12,947 bases of DNA from JBBRMY01 sp038230595 (GTDB lineage Bacteria; Bacteroidota; Ignavibacteria; Tepidaquicellales; Tepidaquicellaceae): positions 1-12,947 of the forward strand of contig JBBRMY010000070.1 in NCBI GenBank assembly GCA_038230595.1. The letters are read 5' to 3'. This document shows positions 1 through 7,639 of the stretch, piece after piece. A model generated the notes under the pieces. It did no database searches, was not told the DNA's origin, and saw only the letters and a program-made list of their open reading frames with translations. The position numbers and the translations under genes were made by a program. Every line of letters starts with the position of its first letter. Positions within the stretch are counted from its first letter, which is position 1.

Positions 1-337
1 AAGACGTTGAATGTATCTCTGGAATTATTTTTTCAACAAACAGACCTTCAAGAATTCTTATAAAGTTAAGTTTTGGATTATTTACTTTTATAATTACTTT
101 ATTTTTGATTCCATTTTCAGGAACGGAAACACTTTTATCACAAATAATAAAGCACGCTTTAGTATTCTGAATGATCTGCTCTTTATCTTTCTTTGCAGGT
201 TTTATCCAGATCAGAGAACTGTTATCAGCAGCATTAAGTTCTTTTACATTGTTGAACTTTACTACTTCATCTGAAGAAATTATTTCCGCATTCTCTTCAA
301 GAAATTGCTTAATATCTTTTACTGAATATTCTTTCAA
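1..337 (-). CDS. LpxD-like N-acyltransferase, N-terminal part (cut by the window edge)
   Basis: 112 codons are readable from a TTG at 337 to the left edge; the rest lies outside. The translation begins MKEYSVKDIKQFLEE and resembles the uridine-binding N-terminal domain of LpxD: a helix-forming start, a stretch like 'LNAADNSSLIWI' (residues 34-45) where LpxD has its 'sinceredundant' sheet, then NPKLNFIRIL at 87-96 and IHSTS at 108-112, where the left-handed beta-helix of hexapeptide repeats would begin. LpxD adds an acyl chain to the amine of a UDP-sugar. In a surface-glycan operon directly after a PIG-L deacetylase, a homologue more likely re-acylates a UDP-amino sugar than makes lipid A; that is inference. 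The frame has a stop at 353-355 and no ATG, so TTG 337, ten bases after the deacetylase stop, is the best start. I see no good Shine-Dalgarno. Confidence 0.8.
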   Translation of the reverse strand, partial: MKEYSVKDIKQFLEENAEIISSDEVVKFNNVKELNAADNSSLIWIKPAKKDKEQIIQNTKACFIICDKSVSVPENGIKNKVIIKVNNPKLNFIRILEGLFVEKIIPEIHSTS

Positions 338-347
338 TATAGATTCA

Positions 348-986
348 TCAGTTTATTATCCATCTTATAACTTCAAATGTTTCAGCATAAGTTATTCCGA
401 TCTGAACTCCGCGTGTTATCGCGAGAGATCTGATGTATTCCTCTGATGTATAATCTCTCCCCTTTTGAGAGTTATAACAGTCGAGTGCTTTTAACTTAGC
501 ATTGAGATCTTCTTCTGAAAGTGAAATAAAGCTTTGAGTCGTGAACGTAAGATTATTCCAGGGAAGTTCATATCCCAGAATGGAAGTTTTCTTAAATGCA
601 CGCAATGCCTCATTTGCAATTGTGGTATGATCCTGATGGAGATCATTTAATGATGGCATAAAAACAAGATCGGGCTTTATATCTTTATTTAGTACAACAA
701 GATCTTCAAGGATCTCCTGCCTTTCAGTTGGAAATCTTCTTACTCGGTATTTATAGAGCAAAAGATTTTCAGGCTTTATACCCAATACTTTCGTAGCTGC
801 AGTTACTTCAGTAGTTAATATATCTCTAGGCATATGAGCAGGAACAGATTCTTCAGCAGTAGAGAAGGCTGCGTAAAATACTTCCATTCCCATTTTTACA
901 AATTTATGAATTGTACCTCCGCAACCGAATTCTCCATCATCTGTATGAGGAGCCAGTATTAAAACTTTCTTAACTTTTTCTATCAT
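348..986 (-). CDS. PIG-L/LmbE family N-deacetylase
   Basis: This 212-residue protein has the two zinc-site motifs of the PIG-L family: APHTDDGEFGCGG at residues 12-24 (ligands His14 and Asp17) and HQDH at 117-120. Family members remove N-acetyl (or another N-acyl) groups from amino sugars, for example GlcNAc-PI, bacillithiol and mycothiol precursors, and sugars in surface-glycan loci. The first motif reads PHTDDGE instead of the more usual PHPDDE, which I have also associated with polysaccharide-locus members. No signal peptide or membrane segment is visible, so it is probably cytoplasmic and acts on a nucleotide sugar. It starts with ATG 12 bases after the amidotransferase stop and is followed by the LpxD-like gene. 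The pair could swap an N-acetyl group for another acyl group. The exact substrate cannot be read from the sequence. Confidence 0.9.
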   Translation of the reverse strand: MIEKVKKVLILAPHTDDGEFGCGGTIHKFVKMGMEVFYAAFSTAEESVPAHMPRDILTTEVTAATKVLGIKPENLLLYKYRVRRFPTERQEILEDLVVLNKDIKPDLVFMPSLNDLHQDHTTIANEALRAFKKTSILGYELPWNNLTFTTQSFISLSEEDLNAKLKALDCYNSQKGRDYTSEEYIRSLAITRGVQIGITYAETFEVIRWIIN

Positions 987-998
987 AATAAAGATGGT

Positions 999-2138
999 TT
1001 AATGAACTTCGGGCCACAACTTCATTTTCTTTGCTATATTTATTACGCCTTTCATTTTCTGAATGAATGGATAATAAGAAGGATAATCTCTGTGATCCTT
1101 TATTGGAAGCATCATAATATCCTCGAACTCATTTTTCGTGAAGCCGAATTTTTTGATAACGTAATCCTTATCTTCTTCCATCCTGTCCTTATCATACACA
1201 TCTTTTTTCATTTCTTCCAAAGCTTGTTCTCTTGTTACCTGTCCGGAATTTATCAGAGTTGAAAGATGTGCTATTCTTTTATCTATATTGAATTTTTTTG
1301 GAAGTATATATGATTGAAAAAATCTTGTATAAATAGATTCATAATGCTTACCTCCGTAATTTCTCCATTCCAGTTTCTCTTCGATTATTTTCATTGCCTC
1401 TTGTTTATCATAGGGCATATAATTAAGAAGTAGTGTGTTTTGAATCTTTTTCCCTTTTAAGAAATAAAGCCACTTGAAAATACTCAGCTTAGGATATGCT
1501 TTCAAAGAGACTTTTCCGAATATTTTGTGAACGCTTCTTACATATTTCTGATCTGTTACTCCGTAAGTCCAGCTCGATGGCATTATGCCTTCAGTACGTA
1601 AGTTGCTTCCCCCTAAAATATATTTTATACCATGCTGGTTTGCCGTATTAAATAATGTTGCGAAAATTCCAAAATCAGACGGTACTTCGGCATCAGATAC
1701 AGATGCTTTTAAAAATGAAAGCTGCAGGTCTTTGAACTCCTCCCAGTCCATTACATAAGTGAATAGATCTATATCTAATTTCTTAAGTGTATTCTTAATA
1801 TTGCTGACTGCTAGCTCAGAATTCCATCCGTTATCAAAATGTACTGCTAATGGCTTTAAGCCCAACTGCTTCACCATGTACGCCATATATGTACTGTCAA
1901 CACCACCGCTTACTCCTATCAGGCAGTCATATTTATTATTCTTACCTGACTCTTTAATATTTGCAATGATCTGATCAAGTTTTACTTTTGCGCTCTCATC
2001 TAATGGGAAAAAATTAAGAAGCTTTTCCATTTTATGGCAATGATTGCAAACACCTTTCTCATCAAAAATAATTTCGGGATCAGTCGTATCCATTATGCAC
2101 TTTGTGCAGACCTGGTATTCTCTTTTATTATTTATCAA
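999..2138 (-). CDS. N-acetyl sugar amidotransferase, WbpG/PseA type (set 2)
   Basis: A 379-residue adenine-nucleotide alpha-hydrolase (PP-loop ATP pyrophosphatase). Residues 77-82 read SGGVDS, the ATP-binding loop. Two CxxC pairs (Cys11/Cys14 and Cys31/Cys34) form a likely zinc knuckle at the N-terminus. FDNGWNSE (101-108), GGSN (176-179) and YGGKHYES (261-268) are blocks I associate with the WbpG/PseA family. These enzymes use ATP and ammonia supplied by HisH/HisF to turn an acetamido sugar into an acetamidino sugar, as in ManNAc3NAmA of Pseudomonas aeruginosa O5 and Pse5Ac7Am of Campylobacter. The start is a TTG overlapping the end of the HisF-like gene by 11 bases. The next in-frame ATG lies inside the first CxxC region and would remove it; a weak GGAA lies seven bases upstream of the TTG. 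The sugar substrate is unknown. Confidence 0.9.
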   Translation of the reverse strand: MINNKREYQVCTKCIMDTTDPEIIFDEKGVCNHCHKMEKLLNFFPLDESAKVKLDQIIANIKESGKNNKYDCLIGVSGGVDSTYMAYMVKQLGLKPLAVHFDNGWNSELAVSNIKNTLKKLDIDLFTYVMDWEEFKDLQLSFLKASVSDAEVPSDFGIFATLFNTANQHGIKYILGGSNLRTEGIMPSSWTYGVTDQKYVRSVHKIFGKVSLKAYPKLSIFKWLYFLKGKKIQNTLLLNYMPYDKQEAMKIIEEKLEWRNYGGKHYESIYTRFFQSYILPKKFNIDKRIAHLSTLINSGQVTREQALEEMKKDVYDKDRMEEDKDYVIKKFGFTKNEFEDIMMLPIKDHRDYPSYYPFIQKMKGVINIAKKMKLWPEVH

Positions 2139-2892
2139 ATATATGTTCCAGTTCTTCTTCTGTTGGAAAATTAATTAACACTGCTTTATGTGGTCCCTGA
2201 AAAACAAAAAGACTTCCTGCTGCTACAGCTGATACATGGGTTTTTGAAACTGCTTCTGAAAAGTCATTCAGATTGCCTGCACCTCCACATGCGATTACAG
2301 GTATTGTAACAGCCTTTGAAACTTTTTCAAGTAATTCCAGATCGTATCCTTTCATCATCCCGTCTCTGTCAATAGAATTTAACAACAGCTCACCTGCCCC
2401 ATGATCTTCCATTTTCTTTGCGAATTCAGTCGGGTCTAGCTTTGTTGCTTTTTTTCCGGAATGAGTATAAACTTCATACTTACCGAACAGACTTTTCTTT
2501 ACATCTATAGAAATTACAATAGTTGAGCTTCCAAATTTCTCTGCAGCTTCTTTTATGAATTCCGGCTTTTCAACAGCCTCAGAATTTATAATTGCTTTTT
2601 CTATCCCTATATTTAAAAGCTCCTCAATATCTTCAAAAGTCTTTATCGCTCCTCCGTAACCCAATGGCATAAAGCATTCACTTGCGATTTGAGACAAAAA
2701 TTGGAAGTTAGGTCTTCGGTTTTCTATAGTGGCTGTTATATCCAGGAATGTAAGTTCATCAACCCCGCTGTCATTAAATATCTTAACTGTGTTTATCGGA
2801 TCTCCTAAATATTTCGGATCCTTAAATTTAAATGTCTTAACTAAGCCTGCATTCTTTAGCAGAAGACAGGGTATAACGCGGGTTTTAAGCAA
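2128..2892 (-). CDS. hisF: HisF-like subunit of sugar amidation system (set 2)
   Basis: A 254-residue (beta-alpha)8 barrel that aligns over its full length with imidazole glycerol phosphate synthase HisF: MLKTRVIPCL at the start, LDITAT around 50-54, GYGGAI 79-83, GSS at 121-123, SIDRDG 173-178, CGGAGN 202-207. The phosphate-binding glycines are kept. Asp11 of histidine-pathway HisF is Leu here (CLLL in place of CLDV), while the Asp130 equivalent is present (SID ending at residue 130). Loss of one catalytic Asp, and the neighbours HisH-like and WbpG-like, argue that it carries ammonia from HisH to the amidotransferase and does not make histidine. It begins with TTG immediately after the HisH stop codon; its tail overlaps the amidotransferase start. 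No clear ribosome binding site is visible, so translational coupling is likely. Confidence 0.9.
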   Translation of the reverse strand: MLKTRVIPCLLLKNAGLVKTFKFKDPKYLGDPINTVKIFNDSGVDELTFLDITATIENRRPNFQFLSQIASECFMPLGYGGAIKTFEDIEELLNIGIEKAIINSEAVEKPEFIKEAAEKFGSSTIVISIDVKKSLFGKYEVYTHSGKKATKLDPTEFAKKMEDHGAGELLLNSIDRDGMMKGYDLELLEKVSKAVTIPVIACGGAGNLNDFSEAVSKTHVSAVAAGSLFVFQGPHKAVLINFPTEEELEHIFDK

Positions 2893-3504
2893 TTAATCGT
2901 TAATAAAATTCTGCATAAGCTTTAAACCGAACTTATGACTTTTTTCAGGATGGAATTGAGTACCAACAATATTATCTTTTATAATTGCTGATGAAAAATC
3001 AGACCCGAAATGTGTTTCTGCTAAAACATTTTCTACTTTGTTGCACTTCATATAATATCCGTGAACAAAATAAAATCTCGGTTCCTTATACATATCATTG
3101 AAAATATATGAATTCTGCTTCGGATAAATTCTATTCCATCCCATATGAGGTACTTTCAGCTTTGAGCCCGGTTCAAATCGAAATTTAATCGCTTCTGCAT
3201 CGATCCATCCCAAACCACTCAGTTTTCCTTCCTCACTTTTGACTCCCATCAACTGCATTCCAAGACATATACCAAGCAAAGGAGTTTTTTCTTCTATAAC
3301 TTTTTTTGTTAAGATAGGAATTAATCCGCTGTCCGTCAGATGCTGCATCCCGTTATCAAATGCTCCAACACCGGGGAGTACAAGCTTTTCTGCATACTCT
3401 ATTGTTTTTACATCTGAAGATATTTCAGCTTTTGCTCCGGCTTTTTTTATCATATTCTCGATGGACCCAAGATTTCCTACTCCGTAATTAACTATCACTA
3501 TCAA
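2893..3504 (-). CDS. hisH: HisH-like glutamine amidotransferase (set 2)
   Basis: A 203-residue class I glutamine amidotransferase, the usual length for HisH. The N-terminus MIVIVNYGVGNLGSI matches the family, PGVGAF is at 44-49, the nucleophile elbow GICLG places Cys80, and FHPEKS near the C-terminus supplies His185 and Glu187, completing the Cys-His-Glu triad. It hydrolyses glutamine and passes ammonia to its HisF partner. In this setting, directly before HisF-like and WbpG-like genes and with no other his genes near, the ammonia most likely goes to sugar amidation. The start is a TTG that overlaps the wzx stop as TTGA; an AGGAG nine bases upstream supports it. A GTG two codons later is a less well placed alternative. 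Confidence 0.92.
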   Translation of the reverse strand: MIVIVNYGVGNLGSIENMIKKAGAKAEISSDVKTIEYAEKLVLPGVGAFDNGMQHLTDSGLIPILTKKVIEEKTPLLGICLGMQLMGVKSEEGKLSGLGWIDAEAIKFRFEPGSKLKVPHMGWNRIYPKQNSYIFNDMYKEPRFYFVHGYYMKCNKVENVLAETHFGSDFSSAIIKDNIVGTQFHPEKSHKFGLKLMQNFIND

Positions 3505-4820
3505 GCTCGAATGCTCCTGCTAAAATTGAACCATGGCATAGGATAAACTTTTTGAGCAATTATCCATGCGAATATATAACTGAAGAAAAATCCGATTGTA
3601 ATTGCATAGCCTGCTCCTATTGCTCCATATGTCTTTATAAAAAAGAAGCTGAGCATTACTGTGATTCCTCCGGAAATTAATGTAATGTAAAATATGTACT
3701 GTGTTTTTTTTTCGAAAAAAATATAATTCACATGCATTTTATACATTCCGTCAAATGCATAGCCTACAGCTATCCAGATCGTATACAATCCTGCAGTTTT
3801 ATATTTATCACCCAGAACGAATCCTGAATATAAATAAGCAATTACCCCTACAAAAATTGCTAGAAGTAGCAGAGAAATATTATAAATATATGTAAGCTTA
3901 ACTAATTTCTTTTTATCCTCTTCCGATATATTATTAAGCTTTTCAAATAAGTACGGTACAAATGCTTTGTTAAAAGAATCCTGTATAAGAGCTATTATCA
4001 ATCCAAACGACGCTCCGGCTACAAGATTACCAGTGAAAGATGCTCCCAATATCATATTAAGTATTATCCTTGTTGCCTGTTCCTGCATCCACCCGCCTAT
4101 TCTGTGCAATGTAAGAGGCGCTCCGAACTTAACATTATCTTTTAAATATTCTTTACTGACCTTTCCTGAGAAAAGCTTTTTCTTTACAAAGATGTAGATC
4201 GCTATCATTCCAAAGATAAAGGCAGTTGCAATATGACCTATAACCAGTCCCTCCCATTTAAATGAGAAATACAAAATCATTGTCAGCATCAGAACATTTT
4301 TGCAGACTGTGTTTGATATTTTAAATAATCCGTATTTCTTTGGCTGCTTGCTTATCTGCAGTAAATTTAATTCCAGGTCTATCAGGTATTGAAATGCACA
4401 GATCAAAACTGCGAATATTAGCCACTCTTTTGGAAAATTAACAAGCCCTCCGAAAAATCCACGGAAAATATAAAATATTATAATTGTGGATATTGTGCAC
4501 ATGATATAAATCATTACTCCGCTTGTAAAATAAGAACGGAATTTTGATGCATCCAATGAAAAGTAGTTGCGCAAAATAGATGAGTCTGTATTTAGAGATA
4601 TCAATGGAAGAACAATAATAATTAGTGCCTGAAAAGCTCCGTAAATTCCATATTGTTCAGGTTCCAGCAATCTTGTTATAACAGGTAAAAGAAGAAAAGG
4701 TACACTCCTGTCGATCATGTTATAAATTGTATATATACCGGCATCCTTGAATAAGCTGCTTTTTTTTACTCTGTTATAAAATGTTTTGGAATAAAGGCTT
4801 AAGGATTGGATCGAGCTCAT
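3501..4820 (-). CDS. wzx: Polysaccharide flippase, Wzx type
   Basis: A 439-residue, strongly hydrophobic protein with about twelve predicted membrane segments separated by short charged loops. The N-terminal block LLLPVITRLLEPEQYGIY (43-60) is characteristic of the polysaccharide transporter (PST/MATE-like) family that flips undecaprenyl-linked repeat units across the inner membrane. Length is normal for Wzx. It lies in the same operon as a Wzy polymerase, separated only by a putative glycosyltransferase, which fits a Wzx/Wzy-dependent O-antigen or capsule pathway. The ATG overlaps the preceding stop as ATGA. The coding strand contains a run of nine A (3704-3712) within TTC-GAA-AAA-AAA codons and one of eight A (4760-4767) near the N-terminus; both could be slippage sites, but the frame is intact here. 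Which oligosaccharide it flips cannot be deduced. Confidence 0.93.
   Translation of the reverse strand: MSSIQSLSLYSKTFYNRVKKSSLFKDAGIYTIYNMIDRSVPFLLLPVITRLLEPEQYGIYGAFQALIIIVLPLISLNTDSSILRNYFSLDASKFRSYFTSGVMIYIMCTISTIIIFYIFRGFFGGLVNFPKEWLIFAVLICAFQYLIDLELNLLQISKQPKKYGLFKISNTVCKNVLMLTMILYFSFKWEGLVIGHIATAFIFGMIAIYIFVKKKLFSGKVSKEYLKDNVKFGAPLTLHRIGGWMQEQATRIILNMILGASFTGNLVAGASFGLIIALIQDSFNKAFVPYLFEKLNNISEEDKKKLVKLTYIYNISLLLLAIFVGVIAYLYSGFVLGDKYKTAGLYTIWIAVGYAFDGMYKMHVNYIFFEKKTQYIFYITLISGGITVMLSFFFIKTYGAIGAGYAITIGFFFSYIFAWIIAQKVYPMPWFNFSRSIRA
3514..3518 (-). promoter_or_regulatory. Shine-Dalgarno AGGAG of the set 2 HisH gene
   Basis: On the minus strand AGGAG is followed by nine bases and then TTG at 3504. 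The site lies inside the last codons of wzx. It decides in favour of TTG 3504 over the GTG at 3498 and shows that TTG is really used as a start in this operon. Confidence 0.65.
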
Positions 4821-6295
4821 GCAGCTATAATTTTTTCAAGATATTCTGCAGTATGTGTGATCCCGTCTTCATATTCAAGATGATATTCAATTAAGGATTT
4901 TCTTGCCTCTTCATTAATCGCACCATTAGAATTCTTAATAAGTTCGAAGGCATTATAAATAGAATTTTCGTCAAGAGCATTTTGCGCAAAGCCACTTTCA
5001 TAATATTTATAATAATCTTTTCTTTCCTGTTTCACATTCAACACTATAAGTGATTTTCTTCTGATCGCGCATTCCAGTCCGCTTGAGCTCCACCCGTCAC
5101 ATATAACTACATCTGCATTATCTATTTCTGTATGTATATCAACATTCTGAAGAAATACAATATTTCTGTCATCTGAAAGAATATTTTTTGTATAAGGATT
5201 AATTTTCGCCGGATGATATTTTACTGTAAGCTTTATCTCATGAAACTTATTCAACAGTTTCTTTATAAGTGCGTTTTTTGCTATGTGGACTTCCTCGATA
5301 TCATATCCGAAATCTGTAATATAATCTGTAAGAAATAAAACCTTATTGCTGAACGTATCACGCTTAGGAATATTTACGAACATTCTGTTCATTATTGGTG
5401 CGCCTGTTTTAATGATCTTTCCGCATACGATGCTATCCGGTCTGTTAAAGCTTTCTTCAGAGCTTTTACCATAAAGAAGGCAATGATCAAATGCCATATG
5501 CCTTTTATAATCCACATTCACTACAGCATGAGCTATACTTACAGCATTTATATTTATCAGTTCCGCATAGTAGCTGAGGAACATATATGATATTGTATGC
5601 TGCTCAAAAGTAACAAAATTTTTAGCAGGATTTAATTTGAAATATTTATATCCTGATATCAGATAATATTTCAGTTTCAGATAAAATGCTAACCCCATTA
5701 TTTTTTTAAATATCTGAAGCTCTTTTATAGCTTCTTTAACTATTTTATCATCAGTAAAATAATCTTTCATCAAAAATCCAAAATAATTCTCATCTCGGAT
5801 CTCATTGTTAATATATACTTTTGAATTTATCAGCTCCCATATCCTTATTGAAAGATTATCTCTCTTTATCAGAGCAATTGCATCTTTATATTCAAACTTA
5901 TCTTTTTTCTTCATCCCAAGACGGTAATATCCGGCAAAGGCTAAAAAATAATTCAAAGCCCCGTCTTTGGAAAATAAATTTATCTCGTAAATTGGTTCAA
6001 TCCTGTAAAATTTTGGATTCCCTTTTTTTATTACATAAGTTTCCTTGTTAAGCTCATTCCTTAATTTCAGTATATGAATTAGACCGGAAATATTTTCATA
6101 TATATATTTATACAAAAATGTTAAAGCAATTGCCTTTAGCTTTGGGTTCTTTATTTTGAACTCTTCACTGTTAGAAATACTGTTTACGATCTCGGTGGTG
6201 ATATTAAATCTTTCTGTGAAGTTATAATCTATAGGAATTTTTTTAAATCGGAATAGGTCATAAAGATTATTTTTATTATAAAAGTATAATCTCAT
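4817..6295 (-). CDS. Putative GT-B-like glycosyltransferase, candidate nonulosonate transferase
   Basis: I do not recognise this 492-residue protein with certainty. The N-terminal half (about 1-220) is rich in Lys, Tyr, Phe and Ile and shows no familiar motif. From about 225 it looks like the second half of a GT-B glycosyltransferase: EQHT (231-234), SIAHAV (253-258), a Tyr-Gly strand LLYGKS, VLFLTDY (319-325), then KYHPAK with His361-Pro362, and CDGWSSSGLE at 399-408. An HP motif followed by an acidic-Gly/Ser-Ser motif also occurs in bacterial sialyl- and polysialyltransferases and in CDP-glycerol and Kdo transferases, where they bind the nucleotide. A CMP-nonulosonate made by the genes to the right would be a fitting donor; this is inference. 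No signal peptide or clear membrane segment. It starts with ATG six bases after wzy and overlaps wzx as ATGA. Confidence 0.6.
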   Translation of the reverse strand: MRLYFYNKNNLYDLFRFKKIPIDYNFTERFNITTEIVNSISNSEEFKIKNPKLKAIALTFLYKYIYENISGLIHILKLRNELNKETYVIKKGNPKFYRIEPIYEINLFSKDGALNYFLAFAGYYRLGMKKKDKFEYKDAIALIKRDNLSIRIWELINSKVYINNEIRDENYFGFLMKDYFTDDKIVKEAIKELQIFKKIMGLAFYLKLKYYLISGYKYFKLNPAKNFVTFEQHTISYMFLSYYAELININAVSIAHAVVNVDYKRHMAFDHCLLYGKSSEESFNRPDSIVCGKIIKTGAPIMNRMFVNIPKRDTFSNKVLFLTDYITDFGYDIEEVHIAKNALIKKLLNKFHEIKLTVKYHPAKINPYTKNILSDDRNIVFLQNVDIHTEIDNADVVICDGWSSSGLECAIRRKSLIVLNVKQERKDYYKYYESGFAQNALDENSIYNAFELIKNSNGAINEEARKSLIEYHLEYEDGITHTAEYLEKIIAA

Positions 6296-6301
6296 TTTTC
6301 T

Positions 6302-7639
6302 TTACGAGCCCTGAGTATTAAATTTCATTGTTGGTCTATAGAACTTCAATGCGGCAAATACAGCTATTATAAATACAAAATATTCCCTCCATCTATTTCC
6401 GAAAAAGCTGTCCTGAGATATTCCTTCAATAGACAATCCTATCCATATCACAATAAACCCTCCTGCTATTGTAATAAGAGATTCAGTTCGAGTAAATTTT
6501 TCATCTCTGTATAGATTGATAAGCTTTACAAAGCTGTATATTGTCCAGACCATTAAGCCAACTGCCCCAATAATTCCATAGTTTACAAACCATGTTAAAT
6601 ACTGATTGTCAGGTGATCTGAAATTCAGATCATTAAGAAAGCCGCTGTTTGTAAATCCGAATATTGCATATTTGCTTGATAGAACATACTGTGGCATCCA
6701 TTCCCATGCATTCGTTCTGTCTGCAAATGTAAATGGCACCTGCCCTTTATCAATAAAATCCTTTACTTCAAGAAATCTGTTAAAATTTCCAAGACTGATA
6801 AAATCTGAAACATAAGTGCCAAGATATAAAAATAATAATAGCATAAATGTGACTGAGAATATAACTTTTAAATTTGTTATCCTTTTTATGAATATAAAAA
6901 ATATTGCATTCATAATTAGAAAAGTTATAAGACTTGCGCGATTGCTTGTAAGAACAAGTGTGATAAAGCCGAGCATAATCGCAAGAATTGTAGTTTTACT
7001 TCTCATTTCACTGAAAACCATTATTAAGATGAATGTAAAGAAGCACATGAAAAATCCGCACCCGTTATAACTGTCAAATATTCCAACCACTCTGTTTGTT
7101 TCATTGAATTGGTCAATATTAGTTGAGTTAGCGGTTTTATGCTGGATCAGGTAAAAATTCTCAATTATAAGATCAACAAATTTAAAATTCAGAAATTGCA
7201 TTATTGATATCATGCTGACAAAAATCACTCCGATAGCAAGCAGCCTGAATATATTTTTAAGATATCTGTCTAAAAAATTTACATCCTTTATCTGGATTAT
7301 AATTGAATATGTAAAGCAGAACATCAGGAACATTTTCAGATAATTGATATTATTAGCAAACTCATCAATGAAAAGTTCTGAGCCGGTAAAAAATTTCCCA
7401 ATCGTTACAAGCATTATTACAACAAAAGGGATCAGGAATATCTTTGATTCTTTAAAGCTGAATTTTATTTTCAGCGGTCCGAAAAATACATGCAGTGCAA
7501 AAAGTAAAAATAAATAATCTGATATATATGCATTCAGTAATCTGAAGGTTGGTCCTATCAGATAGAAAAAAAAGATCCCTAATAAGATATTAGCATATCT
7601 GTGAAGGGTTTTTTCATGAATGTTAATCATCAGTTCCAT
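6302..7639 (-). CDS. wzy: O-antigen polymerase, Wzy type
   Basis: A 445-residue integral membrane protein with about ten to twelve hydrophobic segments and a long non-membrane stretch around 278-340, as in Wzy/O-antigen ligase proteins, where the large periplasmic loop carries the active site. TSNRAS (231-236) after a hydrophobic helix, an Arg-x-x-x-Trp-like element (ADRTNAWEW, 306-314) and DNQYLTWFVNYGIIG (344-358) are patterns typical of the Wzy_C/O-antigen ligase family. The neighbouring wzx supports polymerase over ligase, though WaaL-type ligases share these motifs. It overlaps the preceding amidotransferase by 17 bases; a second ATG at 7630, in TGATGATTAA, is an almost equally good start and would remove three residues. 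It would join repeat units in the periplasm. Confidence 0.88.
   Translation of the reverse strand: MELMINIHEKTLHRYANILLGIFFFYLIGPTFRLLNAYISDYLFLLFALHVFFGPLKIKFSFKESKIFLIPFVVIMLVTIGKFFTGSELFIDEFANNINYLKMFLMFCFTYSIIIQIKDVNFLDRYLKNIFRLLAIGVIFVSMISIMQFLNFKFVDLIIENFYLIQHKTANSTNIDQFNETNRVVGIFDSYNGCGFFMCFFTFILIMVFSEMRSKTTILAIMLGFITLVLTSNRASLITFLIMNAIFFIFIKRITNLKVIFSVTFMLLLFLYLGTYVSDFISLGNFNRFLEVKDFIDKGQVPFTFADRTNAWEWMPQYVLSSKYAIFGFTNSGFLNDLNFRSPDNQYLTWFVNYGIIGAVGLMVWTIYSFVKLINLYRDEKFTRTESLITIAGGFIVIWIGLSIEGISQDSFFGNRWREYFVFIIAVFAALKFYRPTMKFNTQGS

Noticed and set aside
333..348. ATG 348 (in TGATGA overlap) as the start of a new gene after the deacetylase
   Set aside because: It hits a stop after four codons. 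The coding frame of the LpxD-like protein is a different one, starting at TTG 337. A frameshift is possible but not needed.
1..446. Plus-strand open frames at 11-274 and 171-446
   Set aside because: Their translations are rich in Phe, Tyr and Ser with no family resemblance, and they lie opposite a minus-strand frame that reads as an LpxD N-terminus and the deacetylase tail.
3704..3721. T-run, CG, A-run as a transcription terminator hairpin
   Set aside because: It lies in the middle of the intact wzx reading frame, encodes ordinary FEKK residues, and has no GC-rich stem.
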